64,000 nucleotides of DNA from positions 124,001 to 188,000 of the forward strand of contig NZ_FTNN01000007.1 of the NCBI RefSeq assembly GCF_900156405.1, written 5' to 3'. Positions 44,299-53,769 of the stretch are shown piece after piece. Source of the stretch: Shewanella morhuae (GTDB lineage: Bacteria > Pseudomonadota > Gammaproteobacteria > Enterobacterales > Shewanellaceae). A program made the translations under genes and the position numbers. Below the pieces are notes generated by a model. The model was not told where the DNA came from, did no database searches, and was given only the letters and a program-made list of their open reading frames with translations. Every line of letters starts with the position of its first letter. Within the stretch, counting starts at the first letter, position 1.

Positions 44299-45627
44299 AT
44301 GTCTGAAATGACCCCCCGTGAGATTGTCCACGAGCTGGATGCACACATTATTGGCCAACAAAAAGCCAAACGTTCTGTTGCTGTCGCCCTGCGTAACCGC
44401 TGGCGCCGGATGCAATTGGATGCTGATTTCCGTCAAGAAGTTACCCCAAAAAATATTTTAATGATTGGCCCAACTGGCGTAGGTAAGACTGAAATTGCCC
44501 GCCGTTTAGCTAAGTTAGCTAACGCGCCATTTATTAAAGTCGAAGCGACTAAATACACCGAAGTCGGTTATGTCGGTAAAGAAGTCGAGCAAATCATCCG
44601 CGATTTAACCGATATCGCCATCAAGCTTACCCGCGAACAGCAAATGGGTAAGTGTCGCCAACTTGCAGAAGAACACGCCGAAGAACGTATCCTCGATGCG
44701 CTGTTGCCTAAGCCAAAAAATGACTGGGAAAGTGCAGAAACCGACTCAAACTCAAATACCCGCCAAGTGTTTCGTAAAAAACTCCGCGAAGGTCAATTAG
44801 ACGATAAAGAAATTGATATTGATGTTGCCCAGCCGCAAAATGGCGTCGAAATCATGTCGCCTCCAGGCATGGAAGAAATGACCAATCAACTGCAAAGCCT
44901 GTTTAAAAATATGGGCCAAGCCCCTGCTAAACGCCGCAAGATGAAAATCAAAGAAGCCTTTAAGTTACTCATAGAGGAAGAAGCGGCGAAGCTGGTTAAC
45001 CAAGAAGATTTAAAAGAGCAAGCCATTGAGATGGTTGAGCAAAACGGTATCGTTTTTATCGACGAAATCGATAAAATCTGTAAACGCGGCGAAACCTCAG
45101 GCCCAGACGTTTCCCGTGAAGGTGTGCAACGTGATTTACTGCCACTGATTGAAGGCTGCACGGTAACCACTAAGCACGGCATGGTGAAAACCGACCATAT
45201 TTTGTTTATCGCCTCTGGTGCATTCCAGATGTCTAAACCGTCAGATTTAATTCCTGAGTTACAGGGTCGTTTACCCATACGTGTTGAGTTAGATGCGTTA
45301 TCAGCCAATGATTTTAAACGTATTCTTACAGAACCCCATGCATCACTGACCGAGCAATATGTCGCGTTAATGGGCACTGAGGGCGTGAAAATCGAGTTCA
45401 CCGAATCGGGTATCGACAGCATTGCCAAAGCCGCATGGCAAGTGAATGAGCGCACTGAAAATATTGGTGCTCGCCGTTTACACACTGTGATGGAAAAACT
45501 GATGGAAGACATCTCTTACGATGCATCGGAAAAATCAGGCTCTGCTTTTGTTATCGACGCCGACTATGTTAGCGCTCATTTAGATAACTTAGTCCAAGAT
45601 GAAGATCTCAGCCGCTTTATCCTTTAA
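44299..45627 (+). CDS. hslU: ATPase/unfoldase subunit HslU (ClpY)
   Basis: A 442-residue AAA+ unfoldase of standard length: Walker [16 protein letters not shown] near residue 57, the pore motif YVGK near 91, an intermediate I-domain about 110-240, Walker [12 protein letters not shown] near 250, sensor 1 FIASGAF and the C-terminal SRFIL tail that docks into HslV. It unfolds substrates for HslV. A ribosome-binding site GAGGAA precedes the ATG. Confidence 0.98.
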   Translation: MSEMTPREIVHELDAHIIGQQKAKRSVAVALRNRWRRMQLDADFRQEVTPKNILMIGPTGVGKTEIARRLAKLANAPFIKVEATKYTEVGYVGKEVEQIIRDLTDIAIKLTREQQMGKCRQLAEEHAEERILDALLPKPKNDWESAETDSNSNTRQVFRKKLREGQLDDKEIDIDVAQPQNGVEIMSPPGMEEMTNQLQSLFKNMGQAPAKRRKMKIKEAFKLLIEEEAAKLVNQEDLKEQAIEMVEQNGIVFIDEIDKICKRGETSGPDVSREGVQRDLLPLIEGCTVTTKHGMVKTDHILFIASGAFQMSKPSDLIPELQGRLPIRVELDALSANDFKRILTEPHASLTEQYVALMGTEGVKIEFTESGIDSIAKAAWQVNERTENIGARRLHTVMEKLMEDISYDASEKSGSAFVIDADYVSAHLDNLVQDEDLSRFIL

Positions 45628-45709
45628 GCGGTAAGACTGGTAAAACTTGAACTTAGGTAAAAGTTTAGTATGCCATTAATACCAAACTCCCCACCTAATG
45701 GCAAAACTG

Positions 45710-45741
45710 TGATCACGGCTAAGGCATACTCTTTGTATCCT
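45710..45741 (+). terminator. Stem-loop after hslVU
   Basis: A 9-bp stem (CGGCTAAGG with its complement CCTTAGCCG, loop 14 nt) lies about 85 bp after the hslU stop. It has no strong T-run, so it may be a weak terminator or an mRNA-stabilising structure. Confidence 0.5.
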
Positions 45742-45809
45742 TAGCCGTTAATGGTTACAGTAATCAGGCATTCGTTATCTTATTTCTAGCACTTTCTGGT
45801 AGCCAACCT

Positions 45810-46196
45810 ATGACCACAGCAACGCCCAATGTCACCGATCTAAAACTGAAACGTAAATCGCGCATTCTAGAAGTCAGTTTCGACAATGGTGAGCAACATC
45901 AACTCAGCTGCGAGATGCTCAGAGTCTACTCGCCCTCGGCTGAAGTACATGGTCACGGCAATCCAAAGCTGGTCACCCGCAAGAAAAACGTCAACATCAG
46001 TGCCATAGAACCCGTCGGCAACTACGCAGTGAAAATCGTCTTTGATGATGGCCACGACACCGGTTTATTCTCGTGGAAAGTGCTCTACGATCTCGCCACC
46101 CATCAAGTGGATCTATGGGAAAAATACCTTGCCCGCCTACGTGCCGAAAAAGCCTCACGCGAACCGCTGATTGCGATGAATATAAAGTACAACTAA
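45810..46196 (+). CDS. DUF971 (gamma-butyrobetaine hydroxylase N-terminal-like) protein
   Basis: A 128-residue protein that consists only of the DUF971 domain: LKLKRKSRILEVSFDNGEQHQLSCEMLRVYSPSAEV followed by VGNYAVKIVFDDGHDTGLFSW. In carnitine-pathway hydroxylases this domain sits at the N-terminus with zinc ligands. As a stand-alone protein its role is uncertain, perhaps in iron-sulfur assembly. It is the usual neighbour of hslVU in gammaproteobacteria, about 180 bp downstream. Confidence 0.88.
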   Translation: MTTATPNVTDLKLKRKSRILEVSFDNGEQHQLSCEMLRVYSPSAEVHGHGNPKLVTRKKNVNISAIEPVGNYAVKIVFDDGHDTGLFSWKVLYDLATHQVDLWEKYLARLRAEKASREPLIAMNIKYN

Positions 46197-46349
46197 TACG
46201 TTAGATAAGTGGACGCCTAATTGTGTAATTAACACAATTGGTGACTTGCTAAATATAAGTGGCACTACAGCTAACAGTAATTTTCAATTTATTAATCTAA
46301 TCATTAAGCACAGCGTTAACTTAAAAATGTAATATTATTTAACGTCTTA

Positions 46350-46386
46350 AAGTCGTGGGGAAGCCCCACGACTTAGATTTTCTTTT
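46350..46386 (+). terminator. Terminator after the DUF971 gene
   Basis: An 11-bp perfect stem (AAGTCGTGGGG with its complement, loop AAG) is followed by a T-rich tail. It also insulates the convergent flavin reductase gene. The rest of 46197-46498 shows no gene. Confidence 0.85.
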
Positions 46387-46498
46387 AAAAAAAAGCTTCA
46401 ACCTTGGATTGCTCAGCCATGAGATAACAACACTCATGAGTGAAAACTCGAACTACGCTAGCCCCCAAACCCTGCGGCACCTAAGCAAACCGCCACAC

Positions 46499-47122
46499 TT
46501 ATGGTCTATGTAGCTCAAAACGCAAATCTTCAGAGATCCCATAGTACGCCGATGGACCGCCGGCACGTAATATTGGCTCGGCGAGTGCAGTTTGATAAAT
46601 CCCCTCGCTGCTGAGTAAGTGCTTGGCAATATGCACGGCCACCACTTCACCTAGCACTAACCAAGTATCAATATTATCGCCATTGGCGGCAGTTAACTGG
46701 ATACATTGGGACAGCCTACATTCAAAATTCACTGGGCTTTCAGCCACTAAATCGGCCTTAACAATCGTGCCTGCTTTAGCATTGAGTCCGGCAAAGCTGA
46801 ACTCATCTTGGCCGTGTGCCAATGTAGCTGAGGTTTGGTTCATCTGCTCAGCGAGACTGCGGGTGGCGAGGTTCCACACAAACTCCCCTGTTTCAACAAT
46901 ATTGGCGACACTATCTTTCCAACCTATGCTGGCAAAACCAATAATCGGCGGTTTGTAATTAAAACAATTGAAAAAACTATAAGGCGCAAGATTGCGTTGT
47001 CCCTGAGCATTACGCGATGAAATCCAGCCAATAGGCCGTGGGCCTATAATGGCATTTAAAGGATCGTGCGCCAGACCATGACCTTTACTCGGCTGGTAAA
47101 AATAGCGGTTATCTGCAGTCAT
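46499..47122 (-). CDS. Flavin reductase-like FMN-binding protein
   Basis: A 207-residue split-barrel flavin-binding protein of the flavin reductase-like family. It has the motif AIIGPRPIGWISSRNAQGQRNLAPYSFFN near residues 24-53 and a GWKDSVANIVETGEFVWNLA segment near 72. It probably binds FMN and uses NAD(P)H or acts in redox reactions; the substrate is unknown. It is monocistronic and convergent with the DUF971 unit. Confidence 0.82.
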   Translation of the reverse strand: MTADNRYFYQPSKGHGLAHDPLNAIIGPRPIGWISSRNAQGQRNLAPYSFFNCFNYKPPIIGFASIGWKDSVANIVETGEFVWNLATRSLAEQMNQTSATLAHGQDEFSFAGLNAKAGTIVKADLVAESPVNFECRLSQCIQLTAANGDNIDTWLVLGEVVAVHIAKHLLSSEGIYQTALAEPILRAGGPSAYYGISEDLRFELHRP

Positions 47123-47332
47123 ACTTCACCCTTTTATTATTACCACAACCATACTTGAGCGATTAAAACCGCCATCACTGGCACTCTGTTATAGCCTGCT
47201 ATATTACTTAATTTAGGTTAGTGCGCCAAACAGTATAACGTCAGTAAACCGAGCTTATTAGCTTGAATACATGATAGATTTTAAATTCAGGCGACTCTTC
47301 TGCTAAAGTAATGCCCATTAGCGGGTGAGATA

Positions 47333-47361
47333 TTATTGCCTGCGAGGTAATGTAATAGTGA
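47333..47361 (+). promoter_or_regulatory. Hairpin just upstream of the cti ribosome-binding site
   Basis: In the mRNA AUUGCCU pairs with AGGUAAU (7 bp with one G-U) around a GCG loop, ending about 14 nt before AAAGGAG. It may affect translation or stability. No function is known. Confidence 0.3.
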
Positions 47362-47377
47362 ATCAAAGGAGTAATGA

Positions 47378-49771
47378 ATGGCTGCAATACAAGGTATATG
47401 GAAACAGCTGTTACTGGTGACAGTGCTACTGGTCGCGGGGTGTGCCAGCGTAGCGCAAGTCGACTTTGATCGCCTTTTTGGCACTAGCTCACCGCAAAAA
47501 CGCCTCGAGAATGCCGAGCTAAATCAAAACTTTATTACACAAGCCGAGTTTGTGCAAAAAGAGGTTGAGCCGATTCTCAACAGCCGCTGCGTGGTTTGCC
47601 ATGCCTGTTATGACGCCCCTTGCCAGCTCAAAATGACCTCAAGCGAAGGTATAGAACGCGGCGCAAGTAAAGAAAAGGTTTATCAAGGTTCTCGCCTTGT
47701 GGCAGCTACACCTAACCGACTATTTGTCGATGCCTTTACTACCGAAACTTGGCGCCAACATGGTTTTTACCCCGTACTAAACGAGCGCAACCAAACCCCA
47801 GAGGCGAATACCCAAGCTTCGGTACTGGCCAGAATGCTCACACTTAAACAAATGCATCCACTACCCGAAGACAAGATTTTAGATAAGCGTTTTGATTTCA
47901 GCCTAGACAGAGTGCAGCAGTGTGCCAACCTAGAAGAAATGGACCAATATCAACAAAGCCAACCGTATGCAGGTATGCCCTATGGCTTGCCTGCGCTGAA
48001 TGCTAATGAACACCAAGTGCTGATGCACTGGCTCGAACAAGGCGCACCACTGCCATTTTCGCCATCGCTAAGCCCTGAATTTACAACTGAAATCACCCAG
48101 TGGGAGACTTTCTTAAACGGCGATAGTTTAAAAAGCCAATTAAGCGCCCGTTATATCTATGAGCATTTATTTGCCTTTCATTTATATTTTGAGTCTTTGA
48201 CAGAGCCAAGCGCACAACCGCTATTTTTCGAGCTAGTGCGATCCAGTACACCACCAGGGCAAGCCCTTGATATTATTGCCTCCAGGCGCCCATTTGACGA
48301 TCCTAAGGTGCAGCGAGTCTATTATCGTTTTCGGCCTTATCGAGCCACCATTGTCGATAAAACCCATATTCCTTACGCCTTAAACGCCAGCTTACTGAAT
48401 AACTGGCAACAATGGTTTATCGATGCCGATTATCAAGTGACTGTACTACCAAGCTACGCGCCAAGTGTCGCGGCTAACCCCTTCGAGGCCTTTATTCAAC
48501 TGCCAGCTGGGGCGCGCTATCGATTTATGTTAACCCGTGCCCAAGACACCATTATGGGCTTTATTAAAGGCCCAGTGTGTCGTGGTCAGGTCGCGCTCAA
48601 TGTGATTAACGATAGATTTTGGGTGTACTTTGTTACACCTGATTATATCGATGGCGCCGATGTCATCGCATTTCAACAATCACAGCTAGAAAATCTACGT
48701 ATGCCTGCTGAGGAAGAAAGCTCTGCAATGGCCGTCACTTGGGTCAAATATGCCGCCAAGCAAGGCAGATATCTTCGAGCACGTAATCAATTTTTAAATA
48801 ACAAATTAAAGAATGGCCAACACCTTACAATTGACAGTATCTGGGATGGAGACGGTAATAATGACAATGCTAGCCTCACGGTATTACGTCACTTTGATAA
48901 TGCGACTGTCGTTAAAGGTTTAGTGGGCGAGACGCCCAAAACCGCTTGGGTCATTGATTACGCTTTGTTAGAGCGTATCCATTATTTACTGGTAGCAGGA
49001 TTTGATGTTTATGGTAACTATGGCCACCAGCTGCTCACTCGCCTGTATATGGATTTTTTGCGCATGGAGGGAGAGTCAAACTTCTTAACCTTACTGCCAC
49101 AAGAAGAAAGACGTAAACAATTAAGTGATTGGTATCAAGGCTCTGGTACTCAACTTTCGGCGTTTATCACAGGCGATATCAACACCTTTAATCAACCTAC
49201 TGGCGTGCTCTACTATAGCGATGACCTAAAAGGCGAGTTGTATCAAAAGCTTGGGGGGAAAGTCGCTAAGGTTCAGCCACATAAATACGAGTTAAAAAAC
49301 AACCAGTTACAGGCCAATAGTAAAGCATTACTGCAGGCACTAAGCCGAATAAAGGGCACACAAGCGACCTTATTACCTGAGCTGACTATGATCATGGTCG
49401 AGCCAGAAAACGCAGGTAAAGCCGAGGTTTTCAGCTTAGTTCGCAATAGCGCTCATCGTAATATTTCGAGTCTTTTTAATGAGGCGAATAATCGCGAACC
49501 CGCGAAGGATGATGTCACCTTAGTGTATGGTTTATTAGGCAGTTATCCAGAGGCATTTTGGCTGGTGAAAGAGCAGGACTTAGCCAAAGTTGTCGCGACA
49601 GTAGAGCAAATGCAAACCGAAAAGAACTACGAGGCCTTGCTCGATTTTGTCGGTATTCGCCGCACTAATCCTCAATTTTGGGCCTTTAGCGACAAACTCA
49701 ATCAAGTATTTTTTGATAGCCACCCAATAACGAGTGGCTGGTTGGATTATAACCGCCTAGAAAATCGCTAA
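47378..49771 (+). CDS. cti: Fatty acid cis/trans isomerase
   Basis: A 797-residue exported haem enzyme that turns cis-unsaturated acyl chains of membrane phospholipids into trans, stiffening the membrane quickly under solvent or heat stress. The N-terminus has a hydrophobic segment ending VAGC (Cys21), a lipoprotein-like signal. The haem site CVVCHACYDAPCQLK lies near residue 75. The C-terminus ends with the conserved HPITSGWLDYNRLENR. It is full length for the family, with AGGAG 6 nt before the ATG. It should act at the periplasmic side of the membrane. Confidence 0.93.
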   Translation: MAAIQGIWKQLLLVTVLLVAGCASVAQVDFDRLFGTSSPQKRLENAELNQNFITQAEFVQKEVEPILNSRCVVCHACYDAPCQLKMTSSEGIERGASKEKVYQGSRLVAATPNRLFVDAFTTETWRQHGFYPVLNERNQTPEANTQASVLARMLTLKQMHPLPEDKILDKRFDFSLDRVQQCANLEEMDQYQQSQPYAGMPYGLPALNANEHQVLMHWLEQGAPLPFSPSLSPEFTTEITQWETFLNGDSLKSQLSARYIYEHLFAFHLYFESLTEPSAQPLFFELVRSSTPPGQALDIIASRRPFDDPKVQRVYYRFRPYRATIVDKTHIPYALNASLLNNWQQWFIDADYQVTVLPSYAPSVAANPFEAFIQLPAGARYRFMLTRAQDTIMGFIKGPVCRGQVALNVINDRFWVYFVTPDYIDGADVIAFQQSQLENLRMPAEEESSAMAVTWVKYAAKQGRYLRARNQFLNNKLKNGQHLTIDSIWDGDGNNDNASLTVLRHFDNATVVKGLVGETPKTAWVIDYALLERIHYLLVAGFDVYGNYGHQLLTRLYMDFLRMEGESNFLTLLPQEERRKQLSDWYQGSGTQLSAFITGDINTFNQPTGVLYYSDDLKGELYQKLGGKVAKVQPHKYELKNNQLQANSKALLQALSRIKGTQATLLPELTMIMVEPENAGKAEVFSLVRNSAHRNISSLFNEANNREPAKDDVTLVYGLLGSYPEAFWLVKEQDLAKVVATVEQMQTEKNYEALLDFVGIRRTNPQFWAFSDKLNQVFFDSHPITSGWLDYNRLENR

Positions 49772-49785
49772 TAATCTTATTGAGT

Positions 49786-49817
49786 AAAAAAGGGGAACGC
49801 TAGCGTTCCCATTTTTT
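49786..49817. terminator. Bidirectional terminator between cti and the M13 peptidase gene
   Basis: An 8-bp perfect stem (GGGAACGC/GCGTTCCC, 2-bp centre) flanked by A- and T-runs lies between convergent genes. Confidence 0.9.
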
Positions 49818-49834
49818 AAATCAACCGAGTAAAC

Positions 49835-51949
49835 TTACCAAATCTTAACCCGATCTTCTGGGGCTAAATACAGCTTATCACCTGGCTTAACATCAAATGC
49901 GCGATACCAAGCATCTAAGTTACGCACGGTCAGTGCGCGGTACATGCCGGGCGCATGGCCATCGGTAGCAACGCGAGCACGCAGCGCTTCATCGCGCATT
50001 TTAGTGGCCCAAGTTTGTGCAAAGCCAATAAAGAAGCGTTGATCGCCGCTAAAGCCTTCAATCACAGGCGCGTCTACCCCTTTGAGTGAAGCATGGTAAG
50101 CATCATAAGCCGCAGCTAAACCTGCCACATCGGCAATGTTTTCACCTAAGGTGAGCTTGCCATTCACATGCAAATCAGGGAATGGAGCATAGGCATCAAA
50201 CTGCTGGGCTAACGCATCGCCTTGTTTAGCAAACTGGGCAAAGTCAGCGGGAGTCCACCAATTACGCATAGCGCCAGTTGAGTCAAACGCTGCACCATTG
50301 TTGTCAAAACTGTGGCTGATTTCATGGCCAATCACAGCGCCTATTGCGCCATAGTTGTAAGCCGCATCGGCCTTAGCATCAAAAAATGGCGGCTGCAAAA
50401 TACCCGCAGGGAAGTTAAGCGCATTTTGCACCGGCAAGTTCACTGCATTCACCACTTGCGGGGTCATCCACCACTCGCCTTTATCCATTGGCTTACCAAT
50501 TTTGGCTAACTGATGGGCATATTCGACTTTTTCGCCGTTAACGGCATTTGCGTAGGCATTGGTTGCAGAAACTGCGTAGCTGTCGTAGTTGCGCCATTTA
50601 TCGGGATAACCGACGCCCACTGCGATAGTTGCTACTTTCGCTAAGGCCTCTTTTTTAGTGGAAGGGTCCATCCAATCTAATTTTTCAACTCGCTGACCAA
50701 AAGCTGCCACTATGTTATCCACCATAGTGCTCACTTCTGCCTTGGCAGATGCTGGGAAATATTGCTCAACATAGGCATGACCTACGGCATCCCCTAAGTA
50801 TTGGTCAAGGGCGCTTAGGGCGAGTTTGTCGCGGCTTCGCTGCTCTGGCGTGCCAGAAAGCTTAGTGCCATTAAAGGCAAATGCAGCTTGATCAATATTT
50901 GATGGCAACACATCGGCATGGCTATTAATGTGATGAAACACCAACCAATCTTTCCATGCATTTAGCGGCTCTGAAGCCACTAATGCAGAAAGGCCGCTAA
51001 TTGCAGTGGCATGGTAAGCAGCAAATTTTGGTTGATTACCCAACTGCGCGGCATCCCAAAAAGCAGCCCAATCTATGCCCGGCGCTTTAGTATCAAAATC
51101 AGCGCGGCTCCACACGCCCGAAGATTTAGCAAAATCTTCACTTTCTTCACGGCTAGCATGGGCGGCGGCAATCTTGTGTTCAAGGGCAAAAATCCGATCG
51201 GCGCGGGCTGCAGCATCACTCACACCTGCGTCTTTAAGGAGTGTTTCAATATAGGCACGATAAGCAGTGCGAATCTCAGACATTTTAGGATCGGCAGATA
51301 GGTAATATTCGCGCTCAGGTAAGCCTAAACCGCCCTGTAAAATATAGGGTAATACTTCGCCCGGTGTGGCGAGTCCTTGGGTTACAAAAATCCCGAACAG
51401 GTTTTCGGTAGAAAAGTCGGTTGCATTAAGTGGATCAACATCAGCGCGTAAATTTGCGCCTAATATCGCAGATAAATCTTGTTTGCTGCTAATGGCCTCA
51501 AAACGGGCAATATCAGCCTCGGCAGGTTTCATTCCTGCGGCGTCAATCGCGGCGGTATCGATGTAAGCCTTGTAGAAATCTGCTATACGCGCCTCATCGC
51601 TGCCCGCGGCGTGCTGCGCGTTAACCAGTTTAGCAATCAGGCTAGTATTATGTTTTTCGGTCGCTTCAAAGGCCACCAGAAAAGCACCCGTGCTGGAACG
51701 ATCGGCCGGGATCGCCGTCGTTTTCATCCACTCGCCATTGGCGTAAGCATAAAAATCATCCCCAGGTTTTACGCTTGGCATCATGGCTGCCAAATTAATA
51801 CCGATAGGCATTTGAGTCGCAACGGCTTGGCTTTTAGGCGCAGTTTCACTGGTTTTTGCAGTATTTTCTTGGCTGCTATCATTGCAAGCTGTGAGCCCTG
51901 TCAGTACTGATGTAGACAGTAACAGCACGGGAATAAGACGATCAGACAT
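49835..51949 (-). CDS. pepO: M13-family zinc metallopeptidase, lipoprotein (PepO-like)
   Basis: A neprilysin-type endopeptidase of 704 residues. The signal peptide ends in a lipobox (LTGLTACNDSS, Cys about 22), so it is a lipoprotein. The zinc site is HEISH near residue 550 in VIGHEISHSFDNNGAAFD, with the third ligand in ENIADVAGL near 613. The C-terminus ends in the family motif with CLAPEDRVKIW-like ending (here YLAPEDRVKIW). It cleaves oligopeptides in the periplasm. I took the ATG at 51949 with GAGGAG upstream rather than the open frame to 51997. Confidence 0.93.
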   Translation of the reverse strand: MSDRLIPVLLLSTSVLTGLTACNDSSQENTAKTSETAPKSQAVATQMPIGINLAAMMPSVKPGDDFYAYANGEWMKTTAIPADRSSTGAFLVAFEATEKHNTSLIAKLVNAQHAAGSDEARIADFYKAYIDTAAIDAAGMKPAEADIARFEAISSKQDLSAILGANLRADVDPLNATDFSTENLFGIFVTQGLATPGEVLPYILQGGLGLPEREYYLSADPKMSEIRTAYRAYIETLLKDAGVSDAAARADRIFALEHKIAAAHASREESEDFAKSSGVWSRADFDTKAPGIDWAAFWDAAQLGNQPKFAAYHATAISGLSALVASEPLNAWKDWLVFHHINSHADVLPSNIDQAAFAFNGTKLSGTPEQRSRDKLALSALDQYLGDAVGHAYVEQYFPASAKAEVSTMVDNIVAAFGQRVEKLDWMDPSTKKEALAKVATIAVGVGYPDKWRNYDSYAVSATNAYANAVNGEKVEYAHQLAKIGKPMDKGEWWMTPQVVNAVNLPVQNALNFPAGILQPPFFDAKADAAYNYGAIGAVIGHEISHSFDNNGAAFDSTGAMRNWWTPADFAQFAKQGDALAQQFDAYAPFPDLHVNGKLTLGENIADVAGLAAAYDAYHASLKGVDAPVIEGFSGDQRFFIGFAQTWATKMRDEALRARVATDGHAPGMYRALTVRNLDAWYRAFDVKPGDKLYLAPEDRVKIW

Positions 51950-52224
51950 GAATAACTCCTCTGTTTTATTATTATATTTTGGTCGTGGCAACAGCACGTT
52001 AATTTAACTGTACAGCTAGTTTATTTAGCTCAGCGCTCGTCACCCTTTTGGCTAAGCTCAATCACTTGACCCAATGGCTTGGCAGTGTAACTGGCTGTGG
52101 GCGCAGATGTAAAATAAAGCCACTTTTTATGATAAAAAATTAATATAAAATAGCGATTTTTATCTAATCTAGCCGTTTAAAAAGGCACGCTAGCATGACC
52201 AGCAATAAAACGATGAAGACGAAA

Positions 52225-52245
52225 AAGCCGACGTGATGCCGGCTT
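52225..52245 (-). terminator. Probable terminator of the ToxR-like gene
   Basis: A short stem (AAGCCG with CGGCTT, loop 9 nt) lies about 20 bp after the stop on the minus strand, with T5 on the far side. Modest support only. Confidence 0.55.
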
Positions 52246-52264
52246 AATATTATTTATAGCTGGG

Positions 52265-53548
52265 TTACAGCTTAATTTGTGAGTACTGAGCCCATGCAAC
52301 CACTTGTCCCATTTGAGGAATGATCCACACCGCGGTTTGCTCATTTTGATAGATACGATAATAAAATAAGTCTTCATCGCGGATATCGTGTTTACGGATT
52401 TCACGATAAAACTGCATCGCAGAAGCGCTAACTTCATCCGGCTTTGTCAGCTCTTTTTGCTGCACCTTAACGTGGAATACATCCACTTTAAGGTTACTGA
52501 TTTCAGTTTGATACTGTTCAAACTCGCCGCGGATGGTGTATTTAATCGGTGTCGTTAAGCAATCTTGATCTGTGATACATGAGGTCGAATAAAACTTACC
52601 CTTATTTTTGCCCTCGTACACTAGAGACATACTGAGATCGTTACGCACTAACAGCTCGCCCGCAACAGGGAAATAAATATCCGCATGGTAATTATGCTCA
52701 AGCAGTTCACCCATGGCAGTATCACCCGTTGGCAACACAATACGATTGTAACGAATGCGTTGCTCCATTTGCTGACTGAGCGGAATAAACTCGGCCATAT
52801 TCAAACCTGCCGGTTTTGCATCTAACGCGGTGATATTAATGATACCGCTACCATTACAGGCATCGGCATCTAACTCAGGGCAAATTGCCATCGAATAATT
52901 ATGCCCATCCGTTGCCACAAAGGCACTGAAATGCTTAATGCTGTCAACAAGATTACCTTCAGGCGCTAAATGTTTTTGCCACAATGACGGGTGCAAATGT
53001 TCCTCATCACCAATGTAGAACATTTGCGCGGTTCCAACAGTGCCACCGATATTGAGACTGATAAATTTATCGGCATGCCACTTAACCAAATTTTTAACCA
53101 TGGCATGGCGGTCACTCACATACCAGACGATCGCCAAGATAACGCACAGTAAGGCAATGCCCGCAAATTTAGTCCAAGCAGATACCCCAACAATGGCATC
53201 ACGGATAGCGTCTGCATCATTTATTGCTAACATTTTTACATGGGATTGCTCTGAAACATGCAGTTGATAACCACGGCGGGCGATGGTTTTTAACTGCACT
53301 TCTGTATAGGGTTCTAACTTTTTACGCAGGGTACTAATGCACTGAGTTAACGATGTTGGCGCAACAACGCGATCAGGCCAGCCAGCCTCTAAAAGCGCTT
53401 CCTTGGTAAAAATCGCATTAGGGGATGATAACAATAAAGCCAACACCGCCGCTTCAGAAAAGGTCAAACTGATGGATGTACCATGCACTTGATCGACTAA
53501 TTGTTTAGCCTGTTCATCTAACAATAAATAAGCAGTAATTTTATGCAT
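52265..53548 (-). CDS. ToxR/CadC-like membrane-anchored transcription regulator
   Basis: About 427 residues from the ATG at 53548. An N-terminal OmpR-type winged helix (about residues 1-100, with SFSEAAVLALLLSSP-like helices and TIARRGYQL) is followed by one membrane helix (about 130-150) and a periplasmic domain of about 275 residues with paired Cys (DADACNGSG; CITDQDC). This is the ToxR/CadC plan of one-component sensors that read periplasmic signals. The frame is open to a TTG at 53650 without a ribosome-binding site. No target gene is clear; it stands alone between pepO and the sir locus. Confidence 0.78.
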   Translation of the reverse strand: MHKITAYLLLDEQAKQLVDQVHGTSISLTFSEAAVLALLLSSPNAIFTKEALLEAGWPDRVVAPTSLTQCISTLRKKLEPYTEVQLKTIARRGYQLHVSEQSHVKMLAINDADAIRDAIVGVSAWTKFAGIALLCVILAIVWYVSDRHAMVKNLVKWHADKFISLNIGGTVGTAQMFYIGDEEHLHPSLWQKHLAPEGNLVDSIKHFSAFVATDGHNYSMAICPELDADACNGSGIINITALDAKPAGLNMAEFIPLSQQMEQRIRYNRIVLPTGDTAMGELLEHNYHADIYFPVAGELLVRNDLSMSLVYEGKNKGKFYSTSCITDQDCLTTPIKYTIRGEFEQYQTEISNLKVDVFHVKVQQKELTKPDEVSASAMQFYREIRKHDIRDEDLFYYRIYQNEQTAVWIIPQMGQVVAWAQYSQIKL

Positions 53549-53769
53549 GTTAAGCGCCCGATAAATCAGTAAAAACTGATAAGGTATGATTGCACTAACC
53601 ATTGGCAACCATATTAGGACAACGTTTTTATCCATAAGCTGGAGTGACAAAGCATCACCAAGCTAATAGGGTTTACGTTACGTTTTAACAACATAAAATA
53701 CTGTGACTGCATACTCAGTTTAGTTATTGTTTAATAAGCGCTAATTCCACCTAATGTAGCAGGTGCTAA

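Noticed and set aside
44886..45512. 208-codon minus-strand frame
   Set aside because: Lies fully inside hslU, opposite strand, Ser-rich with no family features; a codon-use shadow of a well-established gene.
53548..53650. N-terminal extension of the ToxR-like protein from a TTG start
   Set aside because: No ribosome-binding site, and it would put a hydrophobic stretch before the DNA-binding domain, unlike ToxR-type proteins.
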